DNA of 64,000 bases from Glaciecola petra. Lineage in GTDB: Bacteria > Pseudomonadota > Gammaproteobacteria > Enterobacterales > Alteromonadaceae. Where the stretch lies: positions 372,001 through 436,000 of the forward strand of contig NZ_JAVRHX010000002.1 of the NCBI RefSeq assembly GCF_031846345.1, written 5' to 3'. Shown piece after piece: positions 14,695 to 24,568 of this stretch; within the stretch, counting starts at the first letter, position 1, and each line of letters begins with the position of its first letter. Made by a program: the position numbers and the translations under genes. The notes under the pieces were generated by a model, which saw only the letters and a list, made by a program, of their open reading frames with translations, was not told the DNA's origin and made no database searches.

Positions 14695-16848
14695 TCATTC
14701 GTTGGTAGCATCTTGATCAAGCGGTATATCGTATTGTTCAAAAATATTCGCAATTTTATCATAATGATTTTTTGCCAAATCTCTCAGTAACTCAACATGG
14801 CTTGATTTAATGTTGAATCCACTGCTCAGTAATTTATCTACAAAATAAAAGTCGGTGTTTTGTGTTCTGACATTGTCTAAGGCAACATCTAAGGCGTCAA
14901 AACCTATTACCTCGGGTGGCTGCAATTGCACATTGTTTGCTATTAAAAAATCGAAACTTGTTTTTGCATTACTTTTAACCGCATGCCACAGCAAATTGCG
15001 GCCCGCCTCTTCTGTATAATTTAGATTAACGTTATTTTCAGCAAATAAAACCAATTCACTTGCGCGATTAGCCCCAATTAAATCCACCATGCGAGCAAAA
15101 TTTGTCGCCGGGTTGCTTGAAAGAAAAGATTCAAAGTCGGTTATTTTTTGATCTAGACTAATCTGTAGATTCCATAAAAGTGACTGTCTATATTCTTCTG
15201 GGATATCTTCAGCATTTCTTAAGTAAACAAACACTTCATCAATGCCTTGGGATTCAACAATTCTGTCAAGCTCAGAAAACACCGTTCGTGAATCAAATTG
15301 CTCTGCCTGATTTCTTACCCTTGTGATACTTTTACGTTGGACATGTTCTTCCAAAGCTTGTTTTGCGGCATATGAACCCTTACTCATTAAGGAACTTACT
15401 ATTTCAGGCTCTAAAGCGCTGTAGCGGTCTATTACTAAAAAGTTTACGTCATCATTCCAGGTCTCTAAAGCTTTATAAAGGCGATTAAGATCTTTTTTGT
15501 AAAGTGTTTGCTGAAGTGAAAACAAAGCCTTTGCATAATCAAGGTCGCACGCTTGCCTTTGAACTTGCAAGCTTTGCGGAAGTAGGTTTATGGCAGACCT
15601 TAAAAAGGTATTTAATATTGTGTTTGCTTTGTTTCGCTCGTCTTCTGATAGCAAATCAGTTTGTGTTTGTCGTGCCATCATTGCCTTGGCTTTTGATTCG
15701 CCAAAACGTTCTACTAAGTTATCTAAAAGTGAGGTTTCACCTCCTAACGGAGGGCGTCCACGTTCTTGTTCATAGCGCTTATTGGTAGATTCAGTGTTGA
15801 CTACGTCAACTTCAAGATACTTATTATCTGCTGCTGATGTAAACAAAAACACCCCAGCATTAAGTAAATTTTCCAGCGCTAAATTAGCACTCGCACTTAT
15901 TGGGAAATAGGGTATTTTTTGAGTTAAATCGTGTCTTAAATTAATATCAGTATTAAAGTCTACTCCTTGCGACAAAAAGTAATCGGCTAATTCGGCTTCT
16001 TCGTGGTGTAAACTAAACAACACTAAAGTCATAGTGTGTGCTGAATCAGGGGCAGAAAAGCGATAATTTAAGTCGTCGGTATAGGCATTAAGGGTTAACT
16101 GCTTAATGTTCTCATCCTTGCTAAACGAACTTACTATAAACTCGGTTAATTCGAGTAACTTTATTTTGTAACCTGCGTCTAGCAAAGCGTTAAGGTATTT
16201 AGCGTTGTCACGTTTTCTGTCTCTTTCCAACATAGCCCCAAAAAATGTTCTGCTCTCATTTCGCATTTGAATTTGCAGCCTATTGCCAATAGCAGAAGCA
16301 ACAATTGGTTTTAATTTTTCTCTAATATTATCTAGGCTTTTCCCTCTATTGGTAAATAATATATCCATAGCTGTTTTGGTATTGATAATAGTCTCGGGTT
16401 GTTGTGCAGCAAGATCTATATTGATAGGCAAGCGCAAATGCCTTACAAATTCGATATCTCGATAAGCATATTGAAGCCCTATGCTTGCGGCAATTTTGTC
16501 CCTAACTTGCGTGCTCAGGTCACTATTTTTAAGGATCCATTGTTCAACCAAGTTAAGATGAGCCTGCCGTAAACTCTCAGAGTTTGGATAGATAGATTCA
16601 AGTGCTGTTTGAAATCCGCTACATTGACTAGTTAGCGCTTCATTATTTAATTCAGTTGCCTGTGTGCTGGGTGTTAGCACTTCATAATTGGGTGATTCTG
16701 TTATTTCTATATTACTAGTTGTGGTGTTTGTAAAAGCGCGGTCAGCAGAATAAAAATAAACAGAAAACACTACGTAACTTAGCAGTACAAGCGCGAGTAA
16801 CAGTAGTAGTTTTCTTAATAAGCTCAATTTATTAATTAGCCAAATCAA
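14695..16848 (-). CDS. Large membrane-anchored protein with ankyrin-like repeats
   Basis: 717 residues, not assigned to a known family. A single strong hydrophobic helix (about 10-31) anchors it; the rest is expected to be periplasmic and mostly helical. Several segments recall ankyrin repeats, such as LLDAGYKIKLLEL, YFLSQGVDFN, LLNAGVFLF and, in the C-terminal 130 residues, NLLWHAVKSNAKTSFDFLI followed by ALDVALDNVR. The start is TTG with no good alternative, so the true start is uncertain. It has no evident operon partner. A role as a protein-interaction scaffold is inference only. Confidence 0.7.
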   Translation of the reverse strand: MIWLINKLSLLRKLLLLLALVLLSYVVFSVYFYSADRAFTNTTTSNIEITESPNYEVLTPSTQATELNNEALTSQCSGFQTALESIYPNSESLRQAHLNLVEQWILKNSDLSTQVRDKIAASIGLQYAYRDIEFVRHLRLPINIDLAAQQPETIINTKTAMDILFTNRGKSLDNIREKLKPIVASAIGNRLQIQMRNESRTFFGAMLERDRKRDNAKYLNALLDAGYKIKLLELTEFIVSSFSKDENIKQLTLNAYTDDLNYRFSAPDSAHTMTLVLFSLHHEEAELADYFLSQGVDFNTDINLRHDLTQKIPYFPISASANLALENLLNAGVFLFTSAADNKYLEVDVVNTESTNKRYEQERGRPPLGGETSLLDNLVERFGESKAKAMMARQTQTDLLSEDERNKANTILNTFLRSAINLLPQSLQVQRQACDLDYAKALFSLQQTLYKKDLNRLYKALETWNDDVNFLVIDRYSALEPEIVSSLMSKGSYAAKQALEEHVQRKSITRVRNQAEQFDSRTVFSELDRIVESQGIDEVFVYLRNAEDIPEEYRQSLLWNLQISLDQKITDFESFLSSNPATNFARMVDLIGANRASELVLFAENNVNLNYTEEAGRNLLWHAVKSNAKTSFDFLIANNVQLQPPEVIGFDALDVALDNVRTQNTDFYFVDKLLSSGFNIKSSHVELLRDLAKNHYDKIANIFEQYDIPLDQDATNE

Positions 16849-17014
16849 TCAAAATGTCATACTTAAGTGTCTGAAAAAAGATGATAAGATGCAAGCAGAC
16901 TTCATCAGCTTGACTAAAAGAGCCACTCTGTGGCTGGAAAATTAATTCGAAGTTGCTTAGTATCTAAGAATGCATCGCTAAAAAGTAGTAGCGTTATTGT
17001 TAAAAAGGATTGAT

Positions 17015-17446
17015 ATGAAAAATTTCTTTCACGCTATATCTTATTTGCAGTACCCGCTGTTGTTGGTCATGATTTATTTTGTCGTCACCCCATTGTTCAA
17101 CGACTTTGAAGAAGTATTTGTTTCATTTAATTTGGCGCTTGTTTTTATGGGCTTGTCTGTGAGTTTCTCGACCTTACAAGATACCAGTAAAACACAAAAT
17201 AAAGCTTCGTTAAAAGTTTGGCAGAGCCCCAGAAAAGGTAAATTATTTTTGACTTTATTGGGTCTTCTCGCCATGTTTTTTGTTGTGATGGGCATTATGG
17301 GTATGCTGTTTACTTTCAGCACTATTTTAAGTCAAATTGCGCTTGGTATGGTGGTGACCGGTGTTAGTATTATCAGTATGTTAAAAGCCGCTTTGGAAAT
17401 GTTCGAAAATCATCGTTTAGATAAAAACCCAGCATCAAGCGCCTAG
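17015..17446 (+). CDS. Small multi-pass membrane protein
   Basis: A 143-residue hydrophobic protein with four likely membrane helices: about 8-28, 36-52, 76-96 and 102-124, with a basic loop (KVWQSPRKGK) between the second and third. No family is recognised. The ATG at 17015 is chosen over an upstream TTG because AAAAAGGA lies 5-12 bases before it. Monocistronic, divergent from the ankyrin-like gene. Confidence 0.7.
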   Translation: MKNFFHAISYLQYPLLLVMIYFVVTPLFNDFEEVFVSFNLALVFMGLSVSFSTLQDTSKTQNKASLKVWQSPRKGKLFLTLLGLLAMFFVVMGIMGMLFTFSTILSQIALGMVVTGVSIISMLKAALEMFENHRLDKNPASSA

Positions 17447-17511
17447 CGCATTAACATGTGTCTTACTTCTAATTGTTTAGTAAAAATATGCTATGCAAGG
17501 AATAGTTTTGA

Positions 17512-18774
17512 TCACATAGACTGAGCAATCAAATAACGCTTGCGAGCGTCTTCAAGCTCAGCTATTGCTTCATCAATATCTTTGTGACCCATAAAATCAG
17601 TGAAAATAATAGTAGCTGCGCTGGCCATCTCGGCATTTGTGTCGCGGTCAAAAAATTGAGAAAGCCCTTTCGCCTCTTGCAATAGTTTTTGACCTTCATT
17701 AGTGAAATAATCTTCGCTTGCGACATTGTCTGTAACAGGAGAAATCATACTTGAAGCATTATTTAGTTCGCTTAAAAACGCATTGCTTGTCAATGATAGC
17801 AAAACAGTTTCAACATCATCACTTAGCTGCGCATAATTTGGCACCATCATCAGATCAAGTGGAGCCTCTTCGTATCGGGGAATATTTTTCTCAATAATGG
17901 GGAAAGGCGCAAAACGAAAATCATCTTTTAAAGTTTGCGGTAAACTGCTGGCAAAAAAGTTTCCGATTAAGGTCATGCCTGCCATTTTATGATACAAAAA
18001 TGGCATCGCTTGAGTCCAATCCCAGCCATTAAAGCGGTCAGTAAAACACCCGCTATCTAGCAACTCTTTCCATTTGCTAAAAACTGCTCGTACTTGCTTT
18101 GAATTGAACGAATGCTCCCCAACAAGTAACTCTTGGTGAAAAGTAAGCCCATTTATTCTCAAGTTCAAATAGTCAAACCAAGCTGCTGACGTCCATTTAT
18201 TTGCAGCACCAATAGTAATAGGTGTAATGTCGTTTTGAAGCATCACTTTGCAGACAGTAATAAGTTCGTCCCATGTTGTTGGGGCTGTAATATTCAAACT
18301 TTCAAAAAGCGATTCACGATAATAAAGGCCCCACTGATAATAAGAAGCAGGTACACCGTACCTCGAATTATCGACAGATATAGCATCAATAGCTCCAGCA
18401 CTAAATCGACTATTTAAATCATGTTTATCCCAAAAACTCGTGAGGTCTTTTACTTGGTCTTTTTTCACCAATTGAAAAAGACGTTGGCCACCTTGCCAAG
18501 TCAAAATATCAGGGCCTGAACCCTTGTTCAACCATTGGTTTAAATCTTGCTTGAAATCTGTATCTGACAAAAATTTGATATTTAGCTGAATGTTTGGGTG
18601 GCTTAGTTTGAGGTTTTTTTCATGTTTTGCATAAACAGCTCTTTGTTGGCTAGAGGTCGACAATACTGCAATTTCAACTGTTTCAGCTTTCGCAATTGGA
18701 CTAAATGTAACATTAGTGCTTAGCATTATAAAAATGATGCCGTTAAGTATCAACAAAGCAGGATATTTTAACAT
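17512..18774 (-). CDS. Extracellular solute-binding protein, family 1 (orphan)
   Basis: 420 residues with a signal peptide ending near AKAE (about 30). The mature protein has the family 1 sugar-binder layout: LKLSHPNIQLNIKFL, the GPDILTWQGGQRLFQL stretch, YGVPASYYQWGLYYR, and a late MAGMTLIGNFF. These proteins normally deliver sugars to an ABC importer. No permease or ATPase gene is nearby; instead the gene is divergent from a chemoreceptor, with 74 bases between start codons. It may feed a distant transporter or present ligand to the receptor (inference). GGGGA lies about 10 bases before the ATG. Confidence 0.85.
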   Translation of the reverse strand: MLKYPALLILNGIIFIMLSTNVTFSPIAKAETVEIAVLSTSSQQRAVYAKHEKNLKLSHPNIQLNIKFLSDTDFKQDLNQWLNKGSGPDILTWQGGQRLFQLVKKDQVKDLTSFWDKHDLNSRFSAGAIDAISVDNSRYGVPASYYQWGLYYRESLFESLNITAPTTWDELITVCKVMLQNDITPITIGAANKWTSAAWFDYLNLRINGLTFHQELLVGEHSFNSKQVRAVFSKWKELLDSGCFTDRFNGWDWTQAMPFLYHKMAGMTLIGNFFASSLPQTLKDDFRFAPFPIIEKNIPRYEEAPLDLMMVPNYAQLSDDVETVLLSLTSNAFLSELNNASSMISPVTDNVASEDYFTNEGQKLLQEAKGLSQFFDRDTNAEMASAATIIFTDFMGHKDIDEAIAELEDARKRYLIAQSM

Positions 18775-18848
18775 TTATAAAAGTCCCCAAATTAAGTTAG
18801 AAATATGATGTGTTTGAGTCGTCATTTACATTTACTTACGGAGTAAAC

Positions 18849-20405
18849 ATGAACCTTAGAAAAAAACTCAGTTTCACTTCATTTGCAGTGGTTACGCTCG
18901 TTTTAATCTTTTCACAAGTTGTTATCGCCACAATTGAACAAATTAATTTGCACGAAAAAATGACGGTAGCAGCAAACAATACATCGACAAGAATGGGCGT
19001 AACATTAATTGATTCTATGTGGAACTATAATGTTGCAAGTTCTGAAAGTGTAGCAATTGCAGAGCTTGGAACAAACGCCTTGGTAGGTGTTAAAGCCTAT
19101 AATCGCGAGAATGAACTCTTGTTTGAAAGATATTGGGATGAAGGGACGCAAGGATTAAGTGCTGAAAGGTTTTCGGGTGACATTTTTTTAAGCTTGCAAA
19201 GAAGTATTGAATTTATTGATCAAGGTGAGGCTCTAGAAGCAGGTAAAATTGAACTTATTTTTAGTTCAAAAGGGCTTGGTGATGCGCTTGTTTCCACCTT
19301 AGTTAATTCAATTATTCAAATTGTTTTGTTAGGTATTGCACTAATAATAATTTTAGGCTTTTTAATTGATAAAATTTTCTTGCAGCCCCTTGATACAATT
19401 AATTTGCGCTTAAAAGACATTGCCAATGGCGGAGGCGATTTAACCAAACGTTTAAACATCGTAAGAGACGATGAACTGGGTAAGCTTGGTACTTACGTAA
19501 ATAGTTTTATTGAGCATGTTCATTCAGTCATTATAAAAGTAGTTACCGTTGCCAGAACGCTAGATGGCAGTGCACAAGCTAGCCAATACAATGTTGACAG
19601 ACTAAATCAGCAAGTTGAATCACTTAATCAGCAAGTAGATAGTATTTTAAATTCCGTCGCGAATTTAGACGAAACCGCGCAAGAGGTGGCAGAACAAGCA
19701 GATACAACATCAAAAACCACAGCCGACACTAGCGATTTAGCCACTCAAGGCGTCGATAAAGTGCGTAGCTCTGCACAACTTATTCAATCGTTGGCGACCA
19801 ATATGGAGTCGTCAACAAGTAAAACAGAATTGTTAGAAAACCATGCGCAATCTATCGATACCGTAATTCAAGTAATTAAAGATATAGCGGACCAAACTAA
19901 TCTACTAGCTTTAAATGCAGCCATTGAAGCAGCGAGAGCGGGTGAGCAAGGCAGAGGTTTTGCGGTAGTTGCAGATGAAGTAAGAACCCTAGCTCAGAGA
20001 ACGCAAGTATCTACCGGGCAAATCACCGACATTATTGATACCCTTCAAAAGCATTCAAAAGAAACACTGCATCTAATGCAAGAAGGCCAAAAAATGGTAG
20101 CTGCTAACGTAGAATCAGTGAATACCGCTGCAACCCAATTTGAAGAGATACATCAATCTGTTAAAGGCAATCAAAAAGGTGCCCAGCTAATTGCTCAAGA
20201 CACAGAGAAACAAAAGAATAACTTACAAGGTATAAGGGCTAATATTGAAATTATTCGAGATACTAACGCTCAAACTTTACAAGTTGCTAAGCAAAGTTAT
20301 GACGTTAACCAAGAAATAGTAAATATGAGCCATGAAGTCTTCGAGTTAGTCGAAGGGTTTAAGGTTGGTGAAGATATTAACAGCGAAGACGATGAGTTGT
20401 TTTAA
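18849..20405 (+). CDS. Methyl-accepting chemotaxis protein
   Basis: 518 residues: membrane helix (about 8-28), a periplasmic domain of roughly 120 residues, second helix (about 150-175), HAMP (GGGDLTKRLN entry) and a long cytoplasmic coiled coil. The signalling tip is canonical, with NLLALNAAIEAARAGEQGRG and FAVVADEVRTLAQRT, so it should work with CheA/CheW. The C-terminus lacks a CheR-tethering pentapeptide. The ATG at 18849 has ACGGAG upstream and begins the membrane helix; the open extension to 18810 overlaps the promoter side. It is divergent from a solute-binding protein gene. Confidence 0.93.
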   Translation: MNLRKKLSFTSFAVVTLVLIFSQVVIATIEQINLHEKMTVAANNTSTRMGVTLIDSMWNYNVASSESVAIAELGTNALVGVKAYNRENELLFERYWDEGTQGLSAERFSGDIFLSLQRSIEFIDQGEALEAGKIELIFSSKGLGDALVSTLVNSIIQIVLLGIALIIILGFLIDKIFLQPLDTINLRLKDIANGGGDLTKRLNIVRDDELGKLGTYVNSFIEHVHSVIIKVVTVARTLDGSAQASQYNVDRLNQQVESLNQQVDSILNSVANLDETAQEVAEQADTTSKTTADTSDLATQGVDKVRSSAQLIQSLATNMESSTSKTELLENHAQSIDTVIQVIKDIADQTNLLALNAAIEAARAGEQGRGFAVVADEVRTLAQRTQVSTGQITDIIDTLQKHSKETLHLMQEGQKMVAANVESVNTAATQFEEIHQSVKGNQKGAQLIAQDTEKQKNNLQGIRANIEIIRDTNAQTLQVAKQSYDVNQEIVNMSHEVFELVEGFKVGEDINSEDDELF

Positions 20406-20427
20406 TCAATTATTGTCGGCGCTTTAC

Positions 20428-21384
20428 TCAATCTATAAATGATAAAATGTTTTTTACTGTTTGGTAGGGGTCTTCCTCCTGCGGCACATGACCAAGTTTT
20501 CCAAATACAATTAATTCACTATTGGGAATGAGTTGATTAAACTCGTCACCTAGTGCCACTGGAATTAAATTGTCATACTCACCCCATAATATGAGCGTAG
20601 GTTGTTTAATCTCACTAACGCGCTTTGCAAAATCGTTCGCTTGCGTTTGTTTAAAACGTTGTTCCAGCGCGTCTCTATTACCTTCACGCAAGGTTAATTC
20701 AAAGTAACGCTTAACCAAGTCATCACTTATTTTGCTGTTATCGCTATATACATTTTCAATACTTTGTCGAATGACAAAACGCGGTAAAGTATTCCCTAAT
20801 ATCGCGCTCATAACAGGGCTACTTGCTATTTTAAAGGCTAGGGGTATCGATTTTGCTTTAAAAGGCAAACCACTAGCATCAATCAAAATGAGCCTGTCGA
20901 CTCGTTCAGGAAAAATGACCGCCGTCGCCCACGCAACGTAACCACCTAAAGAATTTCCAGCGATAATTGCCTTTTCAATGTTGAGTGCATCCATCACTGC
21001 GCGTACGGTATTGGCATAGCTTTGAATGCTATAGTCATTATTGGGGTGCGGGCCTGTAAGGCCAAAAGCCTGCATATCAAAACGAACAATTCGGCGTGGC
21101 TGTGGAGACTGTTTTTTAATTTCGTCTACCCAGCCATTCCAAGTATGCAAAGATGCACTGGTACCATGAAGCAACAATAGCGGCACCGGGTCAGATTTAG
21201 GCCCTTGATCATTCACATGCACTTGCATACCGTCAATATTGATAAACTGTGAATGTTCGTCGGTCCACCGTTCAACTAGTTCAACAACTGGACGATCGGG
21301 TTCGTTATATATCCACATAAACCCAGCAATTGCTATGCACGACAGGGCTAATAATAAGCCGATTAGTTTTAAGAGTGTTTGCAT
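20428..21384 (-). CDS. Membrane-anchored alpha/beta hydrolase
   Basis: 318 residues. A hydrophobic helix (about 4-24) anchors or exports it. The hydrolase fold is clear: oxyanion segment LLLLHGTSASLHTW, nucleophile elbow GNSLGG with Ser145, acid Asp271 in WGEYDNLIP and His299 in KLGHVPQEE. The family includes esterases, lipases and C-C hydrolases; the substrate cannot be assigned. Convergent with the chemoreceptor gene, 22 bases apart. Confidence 0.9.
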   Translation of the reverse strand: MQTLLKLIGLLLALSCIAIAGFMWIYNEPDRPVVELVERWTDEHSQFINIDGMQVHVNDQGPKSDPVPLLLLHGTSASLHTWNGWVDEIKKQSPQPRRIVRFDMQAFGLTGPHPNNDYSIQSYANTVRAVMDALNIEKAIIAGNSLGGYVAWATAVIFPERVDRLILIDASGLPFKAKSIPLAFKIASSPVMSAILGNTLPRFVIRQSIENVYSDNSKISDDLVKRYFELTLREGNRDALEQRFKQTQANDFAKRVSEIKQPTLILWGEYDNLIPVALGDEFNQLIPNSELIVFGKLGHVPQEEDPYQTVKNILSFID

Positions 21385-21521
21385 TTATGGCCTATGGTTT
21401 TATGCACAATAAAGTGCAAGTTACGTCTTTTTATATACGCAGTAAAATGTAATTTCAATTAGAGATAAAATTGTAAGTCTGATCACAAAAACTAGCAAGG
21501 CGCTTAGCTGGTATGGTGAAA

Positions 21522-22517
21522 TTAAGCCACTATTCTGTCGCGGCCTTCTTCTTTCGCAAAATAAAGTTTTTCATCACTTTGTTTCATCCATTGCTTCCAT
21601 GTGTATTCAGGTTTTAACTGGGTTACACCGATGCTAACCGTGATTACTTTGTTTTCGAGCATATTGAGGCTCTTGATGGTGTCCCTAAGAGCATCGGCGG
21701 TAAGCTTGCCTTCTAACAAGCTAGTGTTTCGCATTAAAATGACAAACTCTTCGCCACCTACTCTAAACAATGTATCTTTTGAGCTAATTAAACTCTGAAT
21801 ATGTTTGGACAAATCAACAAGCACTTTGTCACCCATGTCATGACCATATTCATCATTAATCCGTTTAAAGTGATCAATATCGAGTACACAAAGCGTCGCA
21901 TCTGTTTGATATTTTTTACACTCATCAATTGCGTTTTGTAAGCTTTGAGGCAAATCCACTCTGTTTAAAGCACCGGTGAGAGGGTCTGTCATCGCTTGCT
22001 TTTTCAATACGTTTTGTGAGTATGTAACTTCTTTCATCGACAAAAATATAAAAAAGCTAACCGCTGTCAACGAAACGATAAAGCGGAAAAACATCTCATT
22101 TTCTAGAGTGTGATAAGCAGCAGCAAAAATAATGATAAGAAAAATAACGTTGACAAATTTTGCTACTTTAAAGGGCAAAATAAAGTAGATACCAAACAAA
22201 CACAAAGCGGGCCAATACGAGCCCATCACACCTAAAGAAAATAAACCGTTTGCTGAGCCCAATATAAATGCGGGCACAACGCCGACAATATTTAACCAGT
22301 AGAAATATCTACCACGATGGCAAGCAATCGCATTGATTACAAATAAACAACATGTAAATAAACCAAATGCTCCATCAAAATTACGACCATCGATAAAGCT
22401 ATTAATACACAAGGGAAAAAGTAATAGACTAGACACAAGCGACACGCCAAATGTCGACCTAATCAAAAAGTCAGATTTAAACTCAGTAGAGTTTTGTGCG
22501 GGTTGTGTTCGAAACAT
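21522..22517 (-). CDS. Membrane diguanylate cyclase (GGDEF)
   Basis: 331 residues. The N-terminal 165 residues contain about six hydrophobic helices forming a membrane sensor of unassigned type. The C-terminal GGDEF domain (about 172-331) has the intact active loop GGEEF (254-258), the DIDHFKRIND metal and substrate motif, and the late SDEKLYFAKEEGRD helix. The inhibitory I-site RxxD expected at 245-248 reads SSKD, so product feedback through that site is probably missing. Predicted to make c-di-GMP at the inner membrane. Confidence 0.92.
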   Translation of the reverse strand: MFRTQPAQNSTEFKSDFLIRSTFGVSLVSSLLLFPLCINSFIDGRNFDGAFGLFTCCLFVINAIACHRGRYFYWLNIVGVVPAFILGSANGLFSLGVMGSYWPALCLFGIYFILPFKVAKFVNVIFLIIIFAAAYHTLENEMFFRFIVSLTAVSFFIFLSMKEVTYSQNVLKKQAMTDPLTGALNRVDLPQSLQNAIDECKKYQTDATLCVLDIDHFKRINDEYGHDMGDKVLVDLSKHIQSLISSKDTLFRVGGEEFVILMRNTSLLEGKLTADALRDTIKSLNMLENKVITVSIGVTQLKPEYTWKQWMKQSDEKLYFAKEEGRDRIVA

Positions 22518-22549
22518 GTAAGCTGGCTAGATCCCAAGAGCAATGTAAC

Positions 22550-22565
22550 AGACTCCATGGAGTCT
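22550..22565. promoter_or_regulatory. 16-bp perfect palindrome upstream of GGDEF gene
   Basis: AGACTCCATGGAGTCT is a perfect palindrome 33-48 bases upstream of the GGDEF start codon, on the side where the promoter should be. It could bind a dimeric regulator. It could also fold as a 6-bp hairpin, but no adjacent T-run supports termination in the yicC direction. Confidence 0.4.
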
Positions 22566-22764
22566 TGTTTTCGTCTCTCTTTATATCGCTAATTTGAGCC
22601 TTTTCTTTAGGGTTTGTTTATCGCTTTTTTATGCGAATATTTAATCAGATATGGTGTTAATTTAAGATTCATGGTTTTTTAAACATTTTGTTATAACTAT
22701 CGTGTTTTCACCTACTAATTCAAAATCTTTTCAGAAATGTTTTTCAAGAACTCTGGCTCTATGA

Positions 22765-23628
22765 TCACTCTATATTCTGGATCTGCTCACGCATTTGCTC
22801 AATCAGCACCTTTAACTCAACGGCACTCTGCGTTACTTGCGAGTTAATCGACTTTGACCCCAGCGTATTCGCTTCACGATTAAATTCTTGCATCATAAAG
22901 TCTAGTCTGCGCCCAACTGCGCCGCCTTTTTTCAAAATCTTGTTAGTTTCGCTAATGTGCGAATGCAGGCGGTCGAGCTCTTCGGCCACGTCAGATTTTT
23001 GGGCGATGAGGATCATTTCTTGCTCTACGCGGTTGTCGTCGAGCTCAATTTTGGCTTCGCTAAACTTGGTGCGTATGCGATCTTTTTGCCACTCGAGTAT
23101 TTCTGGCATGTGGGCTTGAACTTGGTTTGCTTGCTCAGCAATAGCATTTAAGCGCTGTTCGATAAGGGCTTTCATGTTTTCACCTTCGCTAGCACGCGAG
23201 GCGATAAAGTCTTGAAGTGTCGCGTCAAAAAGATCGATTAATTCTTTTTGAATGCTGTCCATATCGGCTTCTTCAGTCGCCATTACGCCAGGCCAGCGCA
23301 GAATATCAGCAGGGTTCACAAGTCCGTCGGCTCCAGCTGATTGAGTCCATCTGGCGGCTTTAATAAGTTGATTAGCCAAGTCTTCGTTGAGTTTTAGCTC
23401 GCCTACATTCGACTCGTTAAAGTTAATGCGTAATCCGCATTCTACTTTGCCACGATTGAGCTTTTTGCGTAAGCGGTCGCGAAGGCTCGGCTCAAGTGCT
23501 CGGAAGTTTTCAGGTATGCGATAAAAAGTTTCAAGATAACGCTGGTTAACCGAGCGTATTTCCCATACAGCGGTGCCCCATTCTGCTTTTAGTTCTTTGC
23601 GCGCGAATCCGGTCATACTGTAAATCAT
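22765..23628 (-). CDS. yicC: YicC family endoribonuclease
   Basis: A 287-residue protein matching YicC in length and sequence: start MIYSMTGFAR, then WEIRSVNQRYLE, LRKKLNRGKVE and the C-terminal GRRLDFMMQEFNREANTLGSK signature. YicC-type proteins are endoribonucleases that affect small-RNA stability and stationary-phase survival. A strong GGAAG precedes the ATG. It is divergent from rph, the common gammaproteobacterial order. Confidence 0.96.
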   Translation of the reverse strand: MIYSMTGFARKELKAEWGTAVWEIRSVNQRYLETFYRIPENFRALEPSLRDRLRKKLNRGKVECGLRINFNESNVGELKLNEDLANQLIKAARWTQSAGADGLVNPADILRWPGVMATEEADMDSIQKELIDLFDATLQDFIASRASEGENMKALIEQRLNAIAEQANQVQAHMPEILEWQKDRIRTKFSEAKIELDDNRVEQEMILIAQKSDVAEELDRLHSHISETNKILKKGGAVGRRLDFMMQEFNREANTLGSKSINSQVTQSAVELKVLIEQMREQIQNIE

Positions 23629-23777
23629 GTTGTTGCTTCCTGTTTATGCTTTTCCGCGTGAATTCTACCTTAAGTTTTTTCTCTTTGCTTGAAAGACTTA
23701 TGTGTTTAATGCTTTAAACAACGCATAAACCCAACATTACAGGCCTTTAGCACATGTAATCTTTGGATCTATTAGGC

Positions 23778-23783
23778 TATAAT
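23778..23783 (+). promoter_or_regulatory. Candidate -10 box of the rph-pyrE promoter
   Basis: A perfect TATAAT lies 72 bases upstream of the rph ATG in the yicC/rph divergent region. No good -35 hexamer is seen at 16-18 bases, so this rests on the -10 alone. Confidence 0.45.
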
Positions 23784-23854
23784 GCGCGCCTTAAGCGAAA
23801 GGCTAGTCATTGCACTTTTGCATCAATTATTCATTTAGTTAGGAGCTACACGCT

Positions 23855-24568
23855 ATGCGCCCAAGCAATCGTACCGCGAGTCAAATTCGCCCGGTCACCA
23901 TTACCCGAAACTTCACTTGTCACGCAGAAGGCTCGGTTTTAATTGAGTTTGGGAATACGAAAGTGCTCTGCAACGCGAGTGTACAAGAGGGCGTGCCGCG
24001 TTTTATGAAAGGTCAAGGTAAAGGTTGGATAACTGCAGAATACAGCATGTTGCCAAGGGCTACTCATACTCGCTCAGATCGCGAAGCCGCGCGCGGAAAG
24101 CAAGGCGGTCGAACACTTGAAATCCAGCGCCTAATTGCGCGTTCTTTACGTGCCGCTGTTGATTTGAAAATGCTTGGCGAAAACACGATTACGGTTGATT
24201 GTGATGTTATTCAAGCTGATGGTGGCACACGTACTGCTTCTATCACTGGTGCGTGTGTGGCATTAGTCGACGCGCTAAGCTGGATGCGCACTAAAGGTAT
24301 TTTGAAAAATAACCCACTTAAACATATGATAGGTGCAATTTCAGTGGGTATTTATAAGGGCGTGCCTATCGCCGATTTGGAATACTTAGAAGACGCTGAC
24401 GCAGAAACCGACATGAATGTGGTAATGACCGACACTGGCAAACTGATCGAAGTACAGGGTACGGCTGAAGGCGACCCTTTCTCGTTTGACGAGTTACAAG
24501 AGATGCTAGAATTAGCTCGTGTGGGCATAAAAGAGTTATTTGATATTCAGCGGACTGCGCTGAACTAA
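23855..24568 (+). CDS. rph: Ribonuclease PH
   Basis: 237 residues, the usual length. RNase PH is a phosphorolytic 3'-5' exoribonuclease that trims tRNA precursors. Family motifs are intact: MRPSNRTASQIRP start, ITAEYSMLPRATHTR, the REAARGKQGGRTLEIQRLI segment and the phosphate site QADGGTRTASITGA. It ends normally, with no sign of the frameshift known in E. coli K-12. GTTAGGAG precedes the ATG. It is the first gene before pyrE, 76 bases apart. Confidence 0.98.
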   Translation: MRPSNRTASQIRPVTITRNFTCHAEGSVLIEFGNTKVLCNASVQEGVPRFMKGQGKGWITAEYSMLPRATHTRSDREAARGKQGGRTLEIQRLIARSLRAAVDLKMLGENTITVDCDVIQADGGTRTASITGACVALVDALSWMRTKGILKNNPLKHMIGAISVGIYKGVPIADLEYLEDADAETDMNVVMTDTGKLIEVQGTAEGDPFSFDELQEMLELARVGIKELFDIQRTALN

